From a bacterium (lineage in GTDB: Bacteria; Patescibacteriota; Saccharimonadia; Saccharimonadales; UBA4665), in the NCBI GenBank assembly GCA_021800155.1, contig JAJYZG010000006.1:1-52150 (forward strand): a DNA stretch of 52,150 nt. Direction: 5' to 3'. A model generated the notes under the pieces. That model was not told the DNA's origin. It saw nothing but the letters and a program-made list of their open reading frames with translations, and ran no database searches. Made by a program: the position numbers and the translations under genes. Position 1 is the first letter of the stretch, and every line of letters starts with the position of its first letter. Below, one piece after another: positions 43,523-52,096 of this stretch.

Positions 43523-44710
43523 GTGGTATTTAAAGTGACAAAAAAGGTAAAGAATATCGGGCTCGCAGCGATCGGGTTAGTTTTGCTGGTCGTGGTTTAT
43601 ATTATTGGAGTTAACGTCGGCAACGGTAATTTGGCAATCAGCGGGTCTAGTTTAAGCTCAGGGCTGCCTAATACGCTCAACTATGCCAGTGTCAATCAAG
43701 AGTATCGGGCCCTAATCAATAATTATGATGGTAAATTAACCACCACACAGCTGCTAAACGGTATTAAACACGGTTTAGCGGCTGCCGTTAACGATCCCTA
43801 TACCGAGTACTTTACAGCTTCTGAGGTAAAGCAATTTAATAACGAACTTAACAACTCGTTTAGCGGGATAGGTGCTGAACTTAGCCAAAACGCCCAAAAG
43901 CAAATATTGGTGATGGCGCCGATTAGAGGTTTCCCGGCCGCCGCCGCCGGATTAAAAGCTAATGACATCATACTTTATATAAACGGTCGGTCGACTCAGA
44001 ATATGAGTGTGACGCAAGCGGCGGATTTGATCCGGGGCAAAGCCGGTACTAGTGTCACGCTGACAGTTTCATACGCCGGTAAGCAGCAGAATGTTACGAT
44101 TAAGCGGGCGAACATTACGGTTCCAAGCGTAAGCTACAAGTTTCTAAGCGGTAACATCGGTTACATCTCAATTATTACCTTTGCTAATGACACTGCCGGC
44201 TTGATACAACAAGCGGCCCAGGCGATGGTAAGCCATCATGTTAAGGGCGTGATTCTTGATTTAAGAGATAATCCGGGCGGCTTGGTTAGCGCAGCAGTGG
44301 CGACAACCAGCGAGTGGCTTAAACCGGGGCAGGAGATAATGCAAGAACGCCGTGGTAACGTGGTACTGCAAACCTACACAGCTACGGGAGGCGACATATT
44401 GCACGGTATACCGACTGTGGTTTTAGTTAATGGAGGATCAGCATCAGCCAGCGAAATCACGGCCGGCGCGCTGCACGATAACCACGATGCCTACCTAATT
44501 GGTACTAAAACTTTCGGAAAAGGTGTTGTACAGCAGCTAATCGGACTAAGCGGCGGAGCTGAACTTAAAGTGACAGTTGCGTCTTGGTACCGACCAGACG
44601 GTCAAGATATCGAGCATATCGGCATAACTCCTGATGAGGTGGTTAAACTGGCCAACAATGGCACAGACAATCAGTTGGCGGCAGCTGAAGCTTATCTAGC
44701 CAATAAGTAA
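43523..44710 (+). CDS. ctpA: C-terminal processing protease (S41, CtpA-like)
   Basis: Extracytoplasmic serine protease with a Ser-Lys dyad. The 395-residue product has an N-terminal membrane anchor (about 12-30), a PDZ domain (about 110-200; GIGAELSQ and RGFPAAAAGLKANDIILYING) and the S41 core: YISIITF, LRDNPGGLV, the nucleophile Ser in NGGSASASE and the Lys in GTKTFGKGVVQ. The start is GTG with a Shine-Dalgarno-like AGGGGG before it. It follows the FtsEX hydrolase and may control such hydrolases by cutting them, as CtpA/Prc does in other bacteria. Confidence 0.94.
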   Translation: MVFKVTKKVKNIGLAAIGLVLLVVVYIIGVNVGNGNLAISGSSLSSGLPNTLNYASVNQEYRALINNYDGKLTTTQLLNGIKHGLAAAVNDPYTEYFTASEVKQFNNELNNSFSGIGAELSQNAQKQILVMAPIRGFPAAAAGLKANDIILYINGRSTQNMSVTQAADLIRGKAGTSVTLTVSYAGKQQNVTIKRANITVPSVSYKFLSGNIGYISIITFANDTAGLIQQAAQAMVSHHVKGVILDLRDNPGGLVSAAVATTSEWLKPGQEIMQERRGNVVLQTYTATGGDILHGIPTVVLVNGGSASASEITAGALHDNHDAYLIGTKTFGKGVVQQLIGLSGGAELKVTVASWYRPDGQDIEHIGITPDEVVKLANNGTDNQLAAAEAYLANK

Positions 44711-44783
44711 AGTTTTCAGAGTCTGCTTTTAGTAATCTTAGATCCGTCGATGGAGGAGGTATTCATTATTATGGTTCTGATTG

Positions 44784-44821
44784 GTTAACAATTACCACTC
44801 AAATCCATAGAAATTGTTAAC
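44784..44821. repeat. Perfect 10-bp inverted repeat upstream of pyrG
   Basis: GTTAACAATT (44784-44793) and AATTGTTAAC (44812-44821) are exact reverse complements, separated by 18 bases. There is no T-tract. It lies just upstream of a possible promoter (TTGAGG, 18 bases, TACCAT) for pyrG and may be a dimeric repressor site. Confidence 0.5.
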
Positions 44822-44896
44822 ATAAATTATGCAAAATAGTTGAGGTTGGGGTTATTACTGTGTTACCATTCGAAGGATTAAAGAGGTAGCTCTCTG

Positions 44897-46513
44897 GTGG
44901 CTCGCAGCCAAACCAAGTACATATTCGTTACTGGTGGAGTACTTTCCGGACTAGGAAAGGGTATAACAGCCGCCTCAATCGGTAACCTTTTAAGTGCTCG
45001 CGGTTTAAGTGTAAATCTACAAAAATGTGATCCTTATCTAAATGTTGATGCCGGTCTGCTTAACCCCAGGGAACATGGCGAAGTATTTGTGACAAAAGAT
45101 GGTGCTGAAACAGACTTGGATTTAGGGCACTACGAACGCTTTACTGGTGCTGAAATGACTGGGGAAAGCAGTCTGATGGCCGGAAGAGTATTGGCTAATG
45201 TTATTGCCGATGAGCGTGCCGGAAAATACCACGGCGATGACGTCCAGATTATTCCTCATCTAACTGCTGCCATCCAGTCATACATTTCTATTGCCGGTAA
45301 CGGCTACGATGTGCACATAGTTGAAATTGGTGGGACGGTTGGGGACTATGAGTCCCTAAGCTTTATAGAGGCTATCCGTGAATTTTCGCTGCACGTTGGT
45401 CAGCAAGACTGCCTGTATGTACATGTAGTTTATTTACCGTTTCTCAGTGCATCCCAAGAAACCAAAACCAAGCCGGCCCAAAACTCAATTCGGGAACTGA
45501 GGGGGCTTGGGATTACGCCAGACATCTTAGTTGGCCGGAGTGAGTATCCCGCCAACAATGGAGTCAAGCGTAAATTGAGTCTTTATTCGGGTATTGATGA
45601 AGAGGCCATTGTATTGCTGCCCAATGCTAAAAGTATCTATGAAGTTCCTTTGACGCTGGAGGATAGCGGTATAATGCAAGTAATTACTAAAAGATTGTCA
45701 ATTGTCTCGGCCAAGGAAGCACAATTAAAACCGTGGCGAGACATGGTAAAACGAGCCGAAAGAGTGTATGACCGAAAAGTAACGGTGGGTCTGGTTGGGA
45801 AATACCTTGACAATAGTGATACCTATATGTCGGTTGTTGAAGCAATTCGTTCAGCTGCGTGGTGGAATGACTGTAACGTCAATATTCTCTGGATAGATGC
45901 GGTTAAACTTTCTAAAGATGGTAATCCCGATGCGCAACTCGATAAATGTGATGCCTTAATTGTTCCAGGCGGATTCGGCAGTCGTGGTGTAGAGGGTAAA
46001 ATTGCCGCTGCAAGCTATGCTTTGAGAAATGGTATGCCATATTTGGGTTTGTGCTATGGTTTGCACATGGCCGTTATTGCAGCTGCACGTAGCGGTGGTC
46101 TGGACAGAGCCAATACGACAGAGGTTGATCCGGATACACCAGATCCGGTTATTGATACGATGGATGATCAACGGGGGAAAGAGAGTACAGGGGGCACCAT
46201 GCGCCTTGGGAATTATGACTGTGAACTAGTAAGTGACAGTTTGGCCGCTAAAGTTTACGGCACATTAAAAATTACCGAACGGCATCGTCACCGCTGGGAG
46301 TGTAATCTTAAGTACGTACCAGCATATAAGTCTTGGGGCATCCGGGCGGTTGGGTTTAATCCGGCTAGCGGCTTGGTCGAAGTCATCGAAGGTACCAATC
46401 AACCCTATTTTATAGCCAGTCAATTCCATCCAGAATTCAAATCAAGACCGACTAATCCACACCCGCTTTTTGATGGCTTAATAAAAGCCACCTTGCAAAA
46501 AACCAGCAGATAA
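44897..46513 (+). CDS. pyrG: CTP synthase
   Basis: Makes CTP from UTP, ATP and glutamine. The 538-residue product has the synthetase P-loop TGGVLSGLGKGITAASIG near residues 11-28, NVDAGLLNPREHGEVFV, and the class I glutaminase domain with the Cys nucleophile in GLCYGLHMA and the His-Glu pair in FHPEFKSRP. The start is GTG (44897) with AGAGGT upstream. The inverted repeat at 44784-44821 may regulate it. No other pyrimidine genes lie in the window. Confidence 0.97.
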   Translation: MARSQTKYIFVTGGVLSGLGKGITAASIGNLLSARGLSVNLQKCDPYLNVDAGLLNPREHGEVFVTKDGAETDLDLGHYERFTGAEMTGESSLMAGRVLANVIADERAGKYHGDDVQIIPHLTAAIQSYISIAGNGYDVHIVEIGGTVGDYESLSFIEAIREFSLHVGQQDCLYVHVVYLPFLSASQETKTKPAQNSIRELRGLGITPDILVGRSEYPANNGVKRKLSLYSGIDEEAIVLLPNAKSIYEVPLTLEDSGIMQVITKRLSIVSAKEAQLKPWRDMVKRAERVYDRKVTVGLVGKYLDNSDTYMSVVEAIRSAAWWNDCNVNILWIDAVKLSKDGNPDAQLDKCDALIVPGGFGSRGVEGKIAAASYALRNGMPYLGLCYGLHMAVIAAARSGGLDRANTTEVDPDTPDPVIDTMDDQRGKESTGGTMRLGNYDCELVSDSLAAKVYGTLKITERHRHRWECNLKYVPAYKSWGIRAVGFNPASGLVEVIEGTNQPYFIASQFHPEFKSRPTNPHPLFDGLIKATLQKTSR

Positions 46514-46528
46514 GATACCTTAAGCTTT

Positions 46529-46924
46529 ATGGATGAACCTAAATCTGACACCCACAAAAGAATATTACTGGTCGAAGATGATGACGGTTTGGCTAATGTC
46601 TACGTAACTCGTTTACAGGCCGAAGGTTTTGATGTACGCCGGGTAGCCGACGGCGAGGATGCCCTAGCTTCAGCTTTAAGTTATCGACCTGACCTGGTTC
46701 TATTGGATGTAATGATGCCTAAAGTCAGTGGCTTTGATGTGTTGGATATACTGCGCAATACACCCGAGACCGCTAATCTAAAAGTAATTATGCTGACGGC
46801 TTTAAGCCAGGATAGCGACAAACAGCGGGCTGAAAGCTTGGGTGTCGATGACTACCTGGTTAAATCGCAGGTTGTGATCGCTGACGTGATTGATCGTATT
46901 CGTCATCAACTGGGTATCAGTTAA
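46529..46924 (+). CDS. Single-domain response regulator (CheY-like receiver)
   Basis: A 131-residue receiver domain without an output domain. The acidic pocket is EDDD near residues 18-21, the phosphoacceptor Asp in LLDVMMP (about 63), then the Thr in MLTALS and the Lys in YLVKS. No sensor kinase lies nearby. Without an output domain it must act by protein contacts. It starts 15 bases after pyrG. Its end overlaps the convergent rpmA end by 8 bases. Confidence 0.92.
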   Translation: MDEPKSDTHKRILLVEDDDGLANVYVTRLQAEGFDVRRVADGEDALASALSYRPDLVLLDVMMPKVSGFDVLDILRNTPETANLKVIMLTALSQDSDKQRAESLGVDDYLVKSQVVIADVIDRIRHQLGIS

Positions 46925-47189
46925 CGCTGACTTCAGTGCGTCGAACTGACCGGCCGGAAAACAAGCGTACTTTACGCGTATTAAAGCTGACCGTACCGTC
47001 TTTAGCGGCATGAATTGTATAATTGCGACTCATTTTGGTGCCGGCCCCGGGTCGTTTAGTCATGCCTACCTGTCGGACTATGACTTGACCGACTTTAACT
47101 TTTTGACCGCCATATAACTTAACTCCCAGTCTTTGACCAGGTGAGTCGTGAACGTTCTTAGCGGTACCACCCGCTTTGACATGTGACAT
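46917..47189 (-). CDS. rpmA: Large ribosomal subunit protein bL27
   Basis: A 90-residue protein with bL27 hallmarks: short N-terminus (MSHVKAGGTAKN) reaching the peptidyl centre, RLGVKLYGGQKVKVGQVIVR, GTKMSRNYTIHAAKDGTVSF. There is no N-terminal extension to be cleaved. It is on the minus strand, not next to rplU (15949), and the Trm11-like gene lies 14 bases upstream on the same strand. Confidence 0.95.
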   Translation of the reverse strand: MSHVKAGGTAKNVHDSPGQRLGVKLYGGQKVKVGQVIVRQVGMTKRPGAGTKMSRNYTIHAAKDGTVSFNTRKVRLFSGRSVRRTEVSVN

Positions 47190-47203
47190 AACTTGTTTCC
47201 TCT

Positions 47204-48463
47204 TCAGGCTTTGCTTAAAACTAGCATCGCACGGGCTACCACCTGGTTGGGCCGGTAGTAAATTAGCTGTTCATCCCGAACGTGTCTAAAACTGACCCGA
47301 TTATACTCACTATAAGAGTTATGGTCAAGCAAGGGAAGGTTTATTATATGTCCGTCCGGCATCCGCCAGGCCGGCACGGCAAATGCGATACGCGTCCCAC
47401 TTCCAAGCTGTTTGGCTAAGTTATCGAGTGTTTTTGTGATTGACCGTTGAGCTTTAGCTATTTCTGTCTCGAGCTTTGCAAGCGGGGGAGGTTTGATGAA
47501 GGGTTTGCCTAGATCTGTTTCGCTTGCGATAAACAATTTTTTATTCGGATCAAGCGGCCATTGATCCTTGGTGGCGTCACGCTGTATGAATGTGATGGTT
47601 GGGTCTAGGCTAAGCGGACTTCGTGGCATTTCGCGCAGCCACTTTAGATTAGTTTTAGCAAAGTCGATCATACGCGGGCTTATATCGGACCCCAGACAAG
47701 CATAACCCATAATCGCGGCTTCTTGAATAATCACTCCGCTGCCACAAAAAGGGTCAAGCAGTAGTGAATCGGCACAATAAGCCCTTGATCTCGGTTTCGG
47801 TGAGCGTGTGTCACAGACGGATTGTGCGGTGGTTGCTGGCAGTGGTCCGGCAGCCAAATTGATGATTACTTGCGCCAGTTTAGGCGGTAGTGTACCGACC
47901 TTAAGGTCGCGTGCCGGACGTTCACGGTCCCGACGCGCATATGCGCCGATATCTTGAACTTTTACAGTTTGGGCGATAATGGTTCTTGAGTTATCTTTTA
48001 CGATTAATAATTCCCAGCCATTCGTGCCTGTTAGCTGGTTATGGATGACTTGAGCAGTGCTTAGAGTTGGGTTATTGTTGGGGGCGACTCTAACGCTGCG
48101 ATTGGTTGCTCTCACAGCCTGTTTGATATTGAAAGCTAAGCGTTGTACTTCTCTTGGAGCTTGCTTGAATCCGTAAACGCTAATGCCAAGCCTCATTTTT
48201 CCTGGTGGCATCCGCCGGCTATTGCCCGGCGAGTTATTTATGAGAAAGTTACCAATATCTTCCCAATTGATGGTATCTAGCTCAGTTAAGATTTTCGCGA
48301 ATTTCACTGTACCGCCTAGACGTTCGAAAGCTAATAAGCAGGGGTCGACATCAATAACAGCAGCTAGCTGTCCAACCAAGCGCAGTTTATCGGCGCCATA
48401 CAAACTTTCAAGTTCAGCTAGGGAAAGCTCTGGTTGCCGGCCTAAGATCAAAAGACTTTGCAT
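47204..48463 (-). CDS. Trm11-like Rossmann methyltransferase with altered motif IV
   Basis: A 419-residue class I SAM methyltransferase in the Trm11/THUMP-type tRNA guanine-N2 methylase group. N-terminal part (about 1-160) is a THUMP-like RNA-binding region; the SAM site LLLDPFCGSGVIIQEAAI has DPFCGSG and is followed by GSDISPRMIDFAKTNLKWLR (20 residues; motif II). The catalytic motif IV of such enzymes, DPPYG, is replaced by SETDLGKPF. The substrate is likely RNA. It shares the strand with rpmA, 14 bases apart. Confidence 0.82.
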   Translation of the reverse strand: MQSLLILGRQPELSLAELESLYGADKLRLVGQLAAVIDVDPCLLAFERLGGTVKFAKILTELDTINWEDIGNFLINNSPGNSRRMPPGKMRLGISVYGFKQAPREVQRLAFNIKQAVRATNRSVRVAPNNNPTLSTAQVIHNQLTGTNGWELLIVKDNSRTIIAQTVKVQDIGAYARRDRERPARDLKVGTLPPKLAQVIINLAAGPLPATTAQSVCDTRSPKPRSRAYCADSLLLDPFCGSGVIIQEAAIMGYACLGSDISPRMIDFAKTNLKWLREMPRSPLSLDPTITFIQRDATKDQWPLDPNKKLFIASETDLGKPFIKPPPLAKLETEIAKAQRSITKTLDNLAKQLGSGTRIAFAVPAWRMPDGHIINLPLLDHNSYSEYNRVSFRHVRDEQLIYYRPNQVVARAMLVLSKA

Positions 48464-48519
48464 GGTTGTATATTACAGTGCATTGTCCAGTATTTGCACC
48501 TGCATCTTAAATTTACCGG

Positions 48520-48525
48520 TATAAT
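48520..48525 (+). promoter_or_regulatory. -10 box of the flippase-like gene
   Basis: TATAAT at 48520-48525, 10 bases before the preferred ATG (48536). It supports the short start, since a start at 48458 would lie upstream of it. Confidence 0.5.
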
Positions 48526-48535
48526 AGTTGAGATT

Positions 48536-49597
48536 ATGAGCAAGCTCGCGACCTTCGTCATTAAGCGGTGGAAGCTATTGCTGAATATTACGACGGTGAT
48601 TGCGCTGCTTATGACGCTATATTTTATCCGCCACGATTTAGTTGCTACTCTTAGGAACTTACTCCATGTCAACGGTTTTGCTTTGTTGTTGATGGTACCG
48701 CTTGAGGTTTTAAACTACCATGCCCAGACAAAGCTTTACCAGCGGTTGTTTGCGATAGTAGGGAATAAAATTGAGTATAAAACTCTACTCAAGACTACGT
48801 CCGAGCTGAATTTCGTCAACCATGTCTTTCCAAGCGGCGGCGTCGCCGGGATCTCCTATTTCGGCTTTAGGTTAAGGGGCACTAATATTACTGGGGCCAA
48901 GGCTACATTGGTGCAGTTTATTAAACTGCTGCTTATAGTATTTTCTTTTGAGGCCTTGATTCTTTTAGGTGTCATTTTCCTGGCTATCGGGGGCAGAGTC
49001 AATAATTTCACCATCTTGGTGTCCGGTGTTCTGGCGACTTTGCTGCTGGTCGGGTCGGCGCTTTTTATTTACATTATCGGGAATCGGCAGCGGATTAATT
49101 CCTTTTTGGCATACTTTGCTGTTCTGCTGAATAGACTGTGGCAAATGGTGCAGCCCGGTAAAGATGCCATTAATATGAAAAAGGCGCGCAGTGTGTTTGA
49201 TGATTTTCACTACACGTTTCTACAAATGCGCTATGATCAACGACGCATGCGTCCAGCATTTATTTATGCACTTTTAATGAATTTAACTGAAGTTGCAGTT
49301 GTCTACTCCGTATTCGTGGCGTTTGGTCATTTCATTAATCCGGGAGCTGTTATTCTAGCATATGGGATTGCCAATATTGCTGGTTTTATATCAGTATTGC
49401 CCGGCGGCGTCGGGATTTACGAGGCACTTATGATTGCTGTTTTGCTGACTGCCGGAATTTCACCTAAGCTCAGCCTGCCAGTCATTATTATGTATAGAGT
49501 ACTAAACACTATTTTGCAGCTGCCGGCTGGATACTATCTATACCAAAAGGAGGTTGGCAGGCATGGACACCCGCCTCAGCCGGCGGAAATTCTATGA
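48536..49597 (+). CDS. Lysylphosphatidylglycerol synthase TM-region (flippase-like) membrane protein
   Basis: A 353-residue polytopic protein with about eight membrane segments, of the UPF0104/AglD-like family (LPG synthase transmembrane region). Typical stretches: LNFVNHVFPSGGVAGISYFG, and near the C-terminus GIANIAGFISVLPGGVGIYE. The synthase catalytic domain is absent, so lipid or glycan-lipid transport is more likely than lysyl transfer. I prefer the ATG at 48536 over an upstream ATG at 48458, because of the -10 box at 48520 and a start of typical family length. Its last codons overlap xseA by 4 bases. Confidence 0.85.
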   Translation: MSKLATFVIKRWKLLLNITTVIALLMTLYFIRHDLVATLRNLLHVNGFALLLMVPLEVLNYHAQTKLYQRLFAIVGNKIEYKTLLKTTSELNFVNHVFPSGGVAGISYFGFRLRGTNITGAKATLVQFIKLLLIVFSFEALILLGVIFLAIGGRVNNFTILVSGVLATLLLVGSALFIYIIGNRQRINSFLAYFAVLLNRLWQMVQPGKDAINMKKARSVFDDFHYTFLQMRYDQRRMRPAFIYALLMNLTEVAVVYSVFVAFGHFINPGAVILAYGIANIAGFISVLPGGVGIYEALMIAVLLTAGISPKLSLPVIIMYRVLNTILQLPAGYYLYQKEVGRHGHPPQPAEIL

Positions 49598-50733
49598 ATA
49601 CAGATGTCGAGTTATCGGTAAGTGAATTTGTAGAAGTCTTTAATCAGACGGTTGAATATGCCTTTAGCGTCATTTCGATTCGCGGTGAGCTGGGTAATTT
49701 TAGGGTGTCTAAACGAAAATGGGTGTACTTTGATCTAAAGGACGAAGCTGCCAGTATTAGCTGTTTCGGATCAGTATACCAGTTGCCGGGGCCGCTCGAA
49801 GAAGGGATGATACTGCGGGTTAAAGGTCTGCCCAGGCTTCATCAGCGTTACGGTTTTAGTTTTAATTTCAGCTCAATTACGCCAGTCGGTGTGGGTTCGA
49901 TCAAGCGAGCAAGCGAGCTACTGGCCGCCAAACTTGAAAAGGAGGGCTTATTTGCCCCTGAGCGCAAACGGCCACTGCCATATCCGCCTAGCGCAATCGG
50001 CCTAATTACCGCTTCACCGTCGGCAGCATTAGCTGATTTCATACAGATACTGAAAAATCGTTGGGTCGGGCTAAAGATAGATCTCTATTCAGTTAGCGTA
50101 CAAGGTGAAACAGCAGCCGATGAAATAAGTCGGGCGCTAGAATTCTTTTCTGGTCGGCCGGATCTGCAGGATGTAGTCGTAGTTATACGCGGTGGCGGCA
50201 GTCCTGAAGATTTGGCGGTTTTTAATAGCGAAGTTGTGACTAGGGCAGTGGCTTCTAGTCGAGTGCCGACACTGGTTGCGATTGGCCACGAAAGCGATAT
50301 AAGCCTGGCTGAGCTGGCGGCTGACCGTCGTGCCTCAACACCGTCAAATGCCGCTGAAATACTTGTACCGGATAAAAAGGTAGCGCAGCTCAACTTAAAA
50401 AACTTGGCGATTGAGACCCGGGCCGTCATTAAAAATAAGATTAAACAGACTATTGGTCAACTTGAGCGTCAGCGTGAGCAAGTTATCAGTGTTCTGAACG
50501 ACCGCTTACAGCGCGAACAACGACAGTTAAAACAGCTTTCCGTATTAGTGGCTGCCTTAAGCCCGCAAGCCATTTTAAGACGGGGCTACTCGATTGTGCG
50601 TGTTAACGGGCAAGTGAGTGACGGCTCCAATCTGAGCTCTGGTAGTATAGTAGCTATTGAATTGTCAAAAGCCGCATTCGAGGCGGCCATCGTTAGGCCA
50701 TTAGAAGTAAACAACAATGCCACAGAGCAGTAA
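49594..50733 (+). CDS. xseA: Exodeoxyribonuclease VII large subunit
   Basis: Catalytic subunit of ExoVII, which degrades single-stranded DNA. The 379-residue product has the N-terminal OB fold (about 5-95; VYFDLKDEAASISCFG), the nuclease core with ITSPSAALAD-like GLITASPSAALADFIQIL, VVVIRGGGSPEDL and AIGHESDISLAELAADRRAST, and a C-terminal coiled coil. It overlaps the end of the preceding gene (ATGA) and is overlapped by xseB. Confidence 0.95.
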   Translation: MNTDVELSVSEFVEVFNQTVEYAFSVISIRGELGNFRVSKRKWVYFDLKDEAASISCFGSVYQLPGPLEEGMILRVKGLPRLHQRYGFSFNFSSITPVGVGSIKRASELLAAKLEKEGLFAPERKRPLPYPPSAIGLITASPSAALADFIQILKNRWVGLKIDLYSVSVQGETAADEISRALEFFSGRPDLQDVVVVIRGGGSPEDLAVFNSEVVTRAVASSRVPTLVAIGHESDISLAELAADRRASTPSNAAEILVPDKKVAQLNLKNLAIETRAVIKNKIKQTIGQLERQREQVISVLNDRLQREQRQLKQLSVLVAALSPQAILRRGYSIVRVNGQVSDGSNLSSGSIVAIELSKAAFEAAIVRPLEVNNNATEQ

Positions 50734-50920
50734 ACAAATCGATTATGAACGACTGGGCTTGCGTCTTGATGCAATTTTGACCAGGTTGCAGGATGATAAT
50801 ACGTCTATCGTCGACTCGCTTAAGTTATATACAGAGGCCATGCAAATTATTAAACAAATGCAGACTTTTTTAAAAACGGCTGAAAACCAGCTGAATAAAC
50901 TAAAACCACCAAAGGTTTAG
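50717..50920 (+). CDS. xseB: Exodeoxyribonuclease VII small subunit
   Basis: A 67-residue helical protein. The XseB family pattern is seen: DYERLGLRLDAILTRLQDD then SIVDSLKLYTEAMQIIKQ and a final coiled coil with LNKLK. It binds the C-terminal coil of XseA. It starts inside the end of xseA (17-base overlap) and is followed at once by the methyltransferase gene (TAGTG overlap). Confidence 0.92.
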   Translation: MPQSSKQIDYERLGLRLDAILTRLQDDNTSIVDSLKLYTEAMQIIKQMQTFLKTAENQLNKLKPPKV

Positions 50921-51420
50921 TGGTGTGGTGGCAGCTTGTTTTATTGTCAGCTTTGCTTGTCTCGCTGATGTTTGGTTATGTTTTGCTTTTTGGGGCACCT
51001 TATTTGCCAACTACTAAGGCTCAAATTGATGCTGCACTTAGACTGGCCGGTTTGCCAAAAGGCGGAATCCTGATTGATCTAGGCTGTGGTGACGGCCGTA
51101 TTCTTATTGCAGCGGCAGAAGCTGGGTATATGGCGGTTGGTTATGAACTGAATCCGCTGCTGTTTGCGATATGTTGGTTGCGTACCAGGCGTCTAAGGAC
51201 AAAGATTAAATTAATCTATGGTGACTTTTGGCATGCTAAATGGCCGGCAGCAGATGCTGTCTATGTTTTCTTGCTTGGGCGGTTGATGGACAAGCTGGAA
51301 CGTAAAATTCGCGCCGAAGGTTTAAGCCAGATTAAAATCGTTAGTTTTGCCTTTAGATTCAATGATCTTGAGCCGCTGGCTAGCGACCATGGCGTGTATT
51401 TATATAAACTTGAAGATTAG
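50920..51420 (+). CDS. Membrane-anchored SAM-dependent methyltransferase
   Basis: A 166-residue protein with one N-terminal membrane segment (about 4-26) and a small Rossmann methyltransferase domain (IDLGCGDGRILIAAAEAGY, then GYELNP, and a DFWHAKW motif). Such anchored methyltransferases are found in several lineages, substrate unknown. The start is GTG overlapping the xseB stop. Likely on the same message as xseAB. Confidence 0.8.
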   Translation: MVWWQLVLLSALLVSLMFGYVLLFGAPYLPTTKAQIDAALRLAGLPKGGILIDLGCGDGRILIAAAEAGYMAVGYELNPLLFAICWLRTRRLRTKIKLIYGDFWHAKWPAADAVYVFLLGRLMDKLERKIRAEGLSQIKIVSFAFRFNDLEPLASDHGVYLYKLED

Positions 51421-51477
51421 CACAAGCTGTTAAAAGATGATTGGCGTTGTATTGAGAATTTGTCATAAACGCACTAA

Positions 51478-51981
51478 TTATTTGCCGGTGCTATTGCCAC
51501 CGGCTGAATACCCAACAGGCATTCCGTTCTCGTCGACCAAAGTGCCAGCTTTATTAAGGTGAGCATACTCTAGTTGTATGTGTGGGTCAGTGCTGGGTTG
51601 TTCAACTACCGCCATGTCGCGAGCTACATCTGCTGGTCTCTTCTGGTTAAAGTTGGGTGTGTGATCCTGTGTAAAGGCAAAATATGTTTGACCATTAGCC
51701 TTAAACACAATCGGACTGCCTTTAGCTTCATCTATTGGGCCAGGTATGTCGATTTCCTTAGCAGTTACCGTAACCTCACCGCCCTTATCGAGACGAACAA
51801 CAAGATTGGTTAAGTCTCTAAACAGTGTTTTCTTATCTACATGCTTTGCATTTGCTTGAGGACGAGTAGCAGCACTTGCTTCATTGGCTACAATACCCCT
51901 GCCGGCTAAAGCTAAAGCTGATACTGCCACTGCAGTTTTTAATGAGTTTTTGCTAGAAGGTGATTTATTAGGACTTTTCAT
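51478..51981 (-). CDS. Small secreted protein of unknown function
   Basis: A 167-residue protein. Signal peptide: basic Ser/Lys-rich start, AVAVSALALAG hydrophobic core, and a cleavage-like NEASA followed by ATR. The mature part is hydrophilic, with strand-like runs (LVVRLDKGGEVTVTAKEI, SPIVFKANGQTYFAFTQD) and no known motif. The ATG at 51981 is preferred over a GTG at 51999: TG-T-TATATT (complement of 51990-51995) lies 8 bases before it. The gene is divergent from the one at 52097. Confidence 0.65.
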   Translation of the reverse strand: MKSPNKSPSSKNSLKTAVAVSALALAGRGIVANEASAATRPQANAKHVDKKTLFRDLTNLVVRLDKGGEVTVTAKEIDIPGPIDEAKGSPIVFKANGQTYFAFTQDHTPNFNQKRPADVARDMAVVEQPSTDPHIQLEYAHLNKAGTLVDENGMPVGYSAGGNSTGK

Positions 51982-52043
51982 ATCTATCAAATATAACACA
52001 TTGTTAGGTATTCGTCAACATAGTCGCATTAGATAAAAAGTAA

Positions 52044-52085
52044 TGTTACCGAAATAGTACCGGTTAGATACTAATAGTGTTACCG
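52044..52085. repeat. Repeated TGTTACCG upstream of the right-edge gene
   Basis: TGTTACCG occurs twice (52044-52051 and 52078-52085), 34 bases apart, with another TACCGG between them. The cluster lies between two divergent starts. It may be an operator region or the end of an insertion element. Confidence 0.35.
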
Positions 52086-52096
52086 TAATTCTCACT

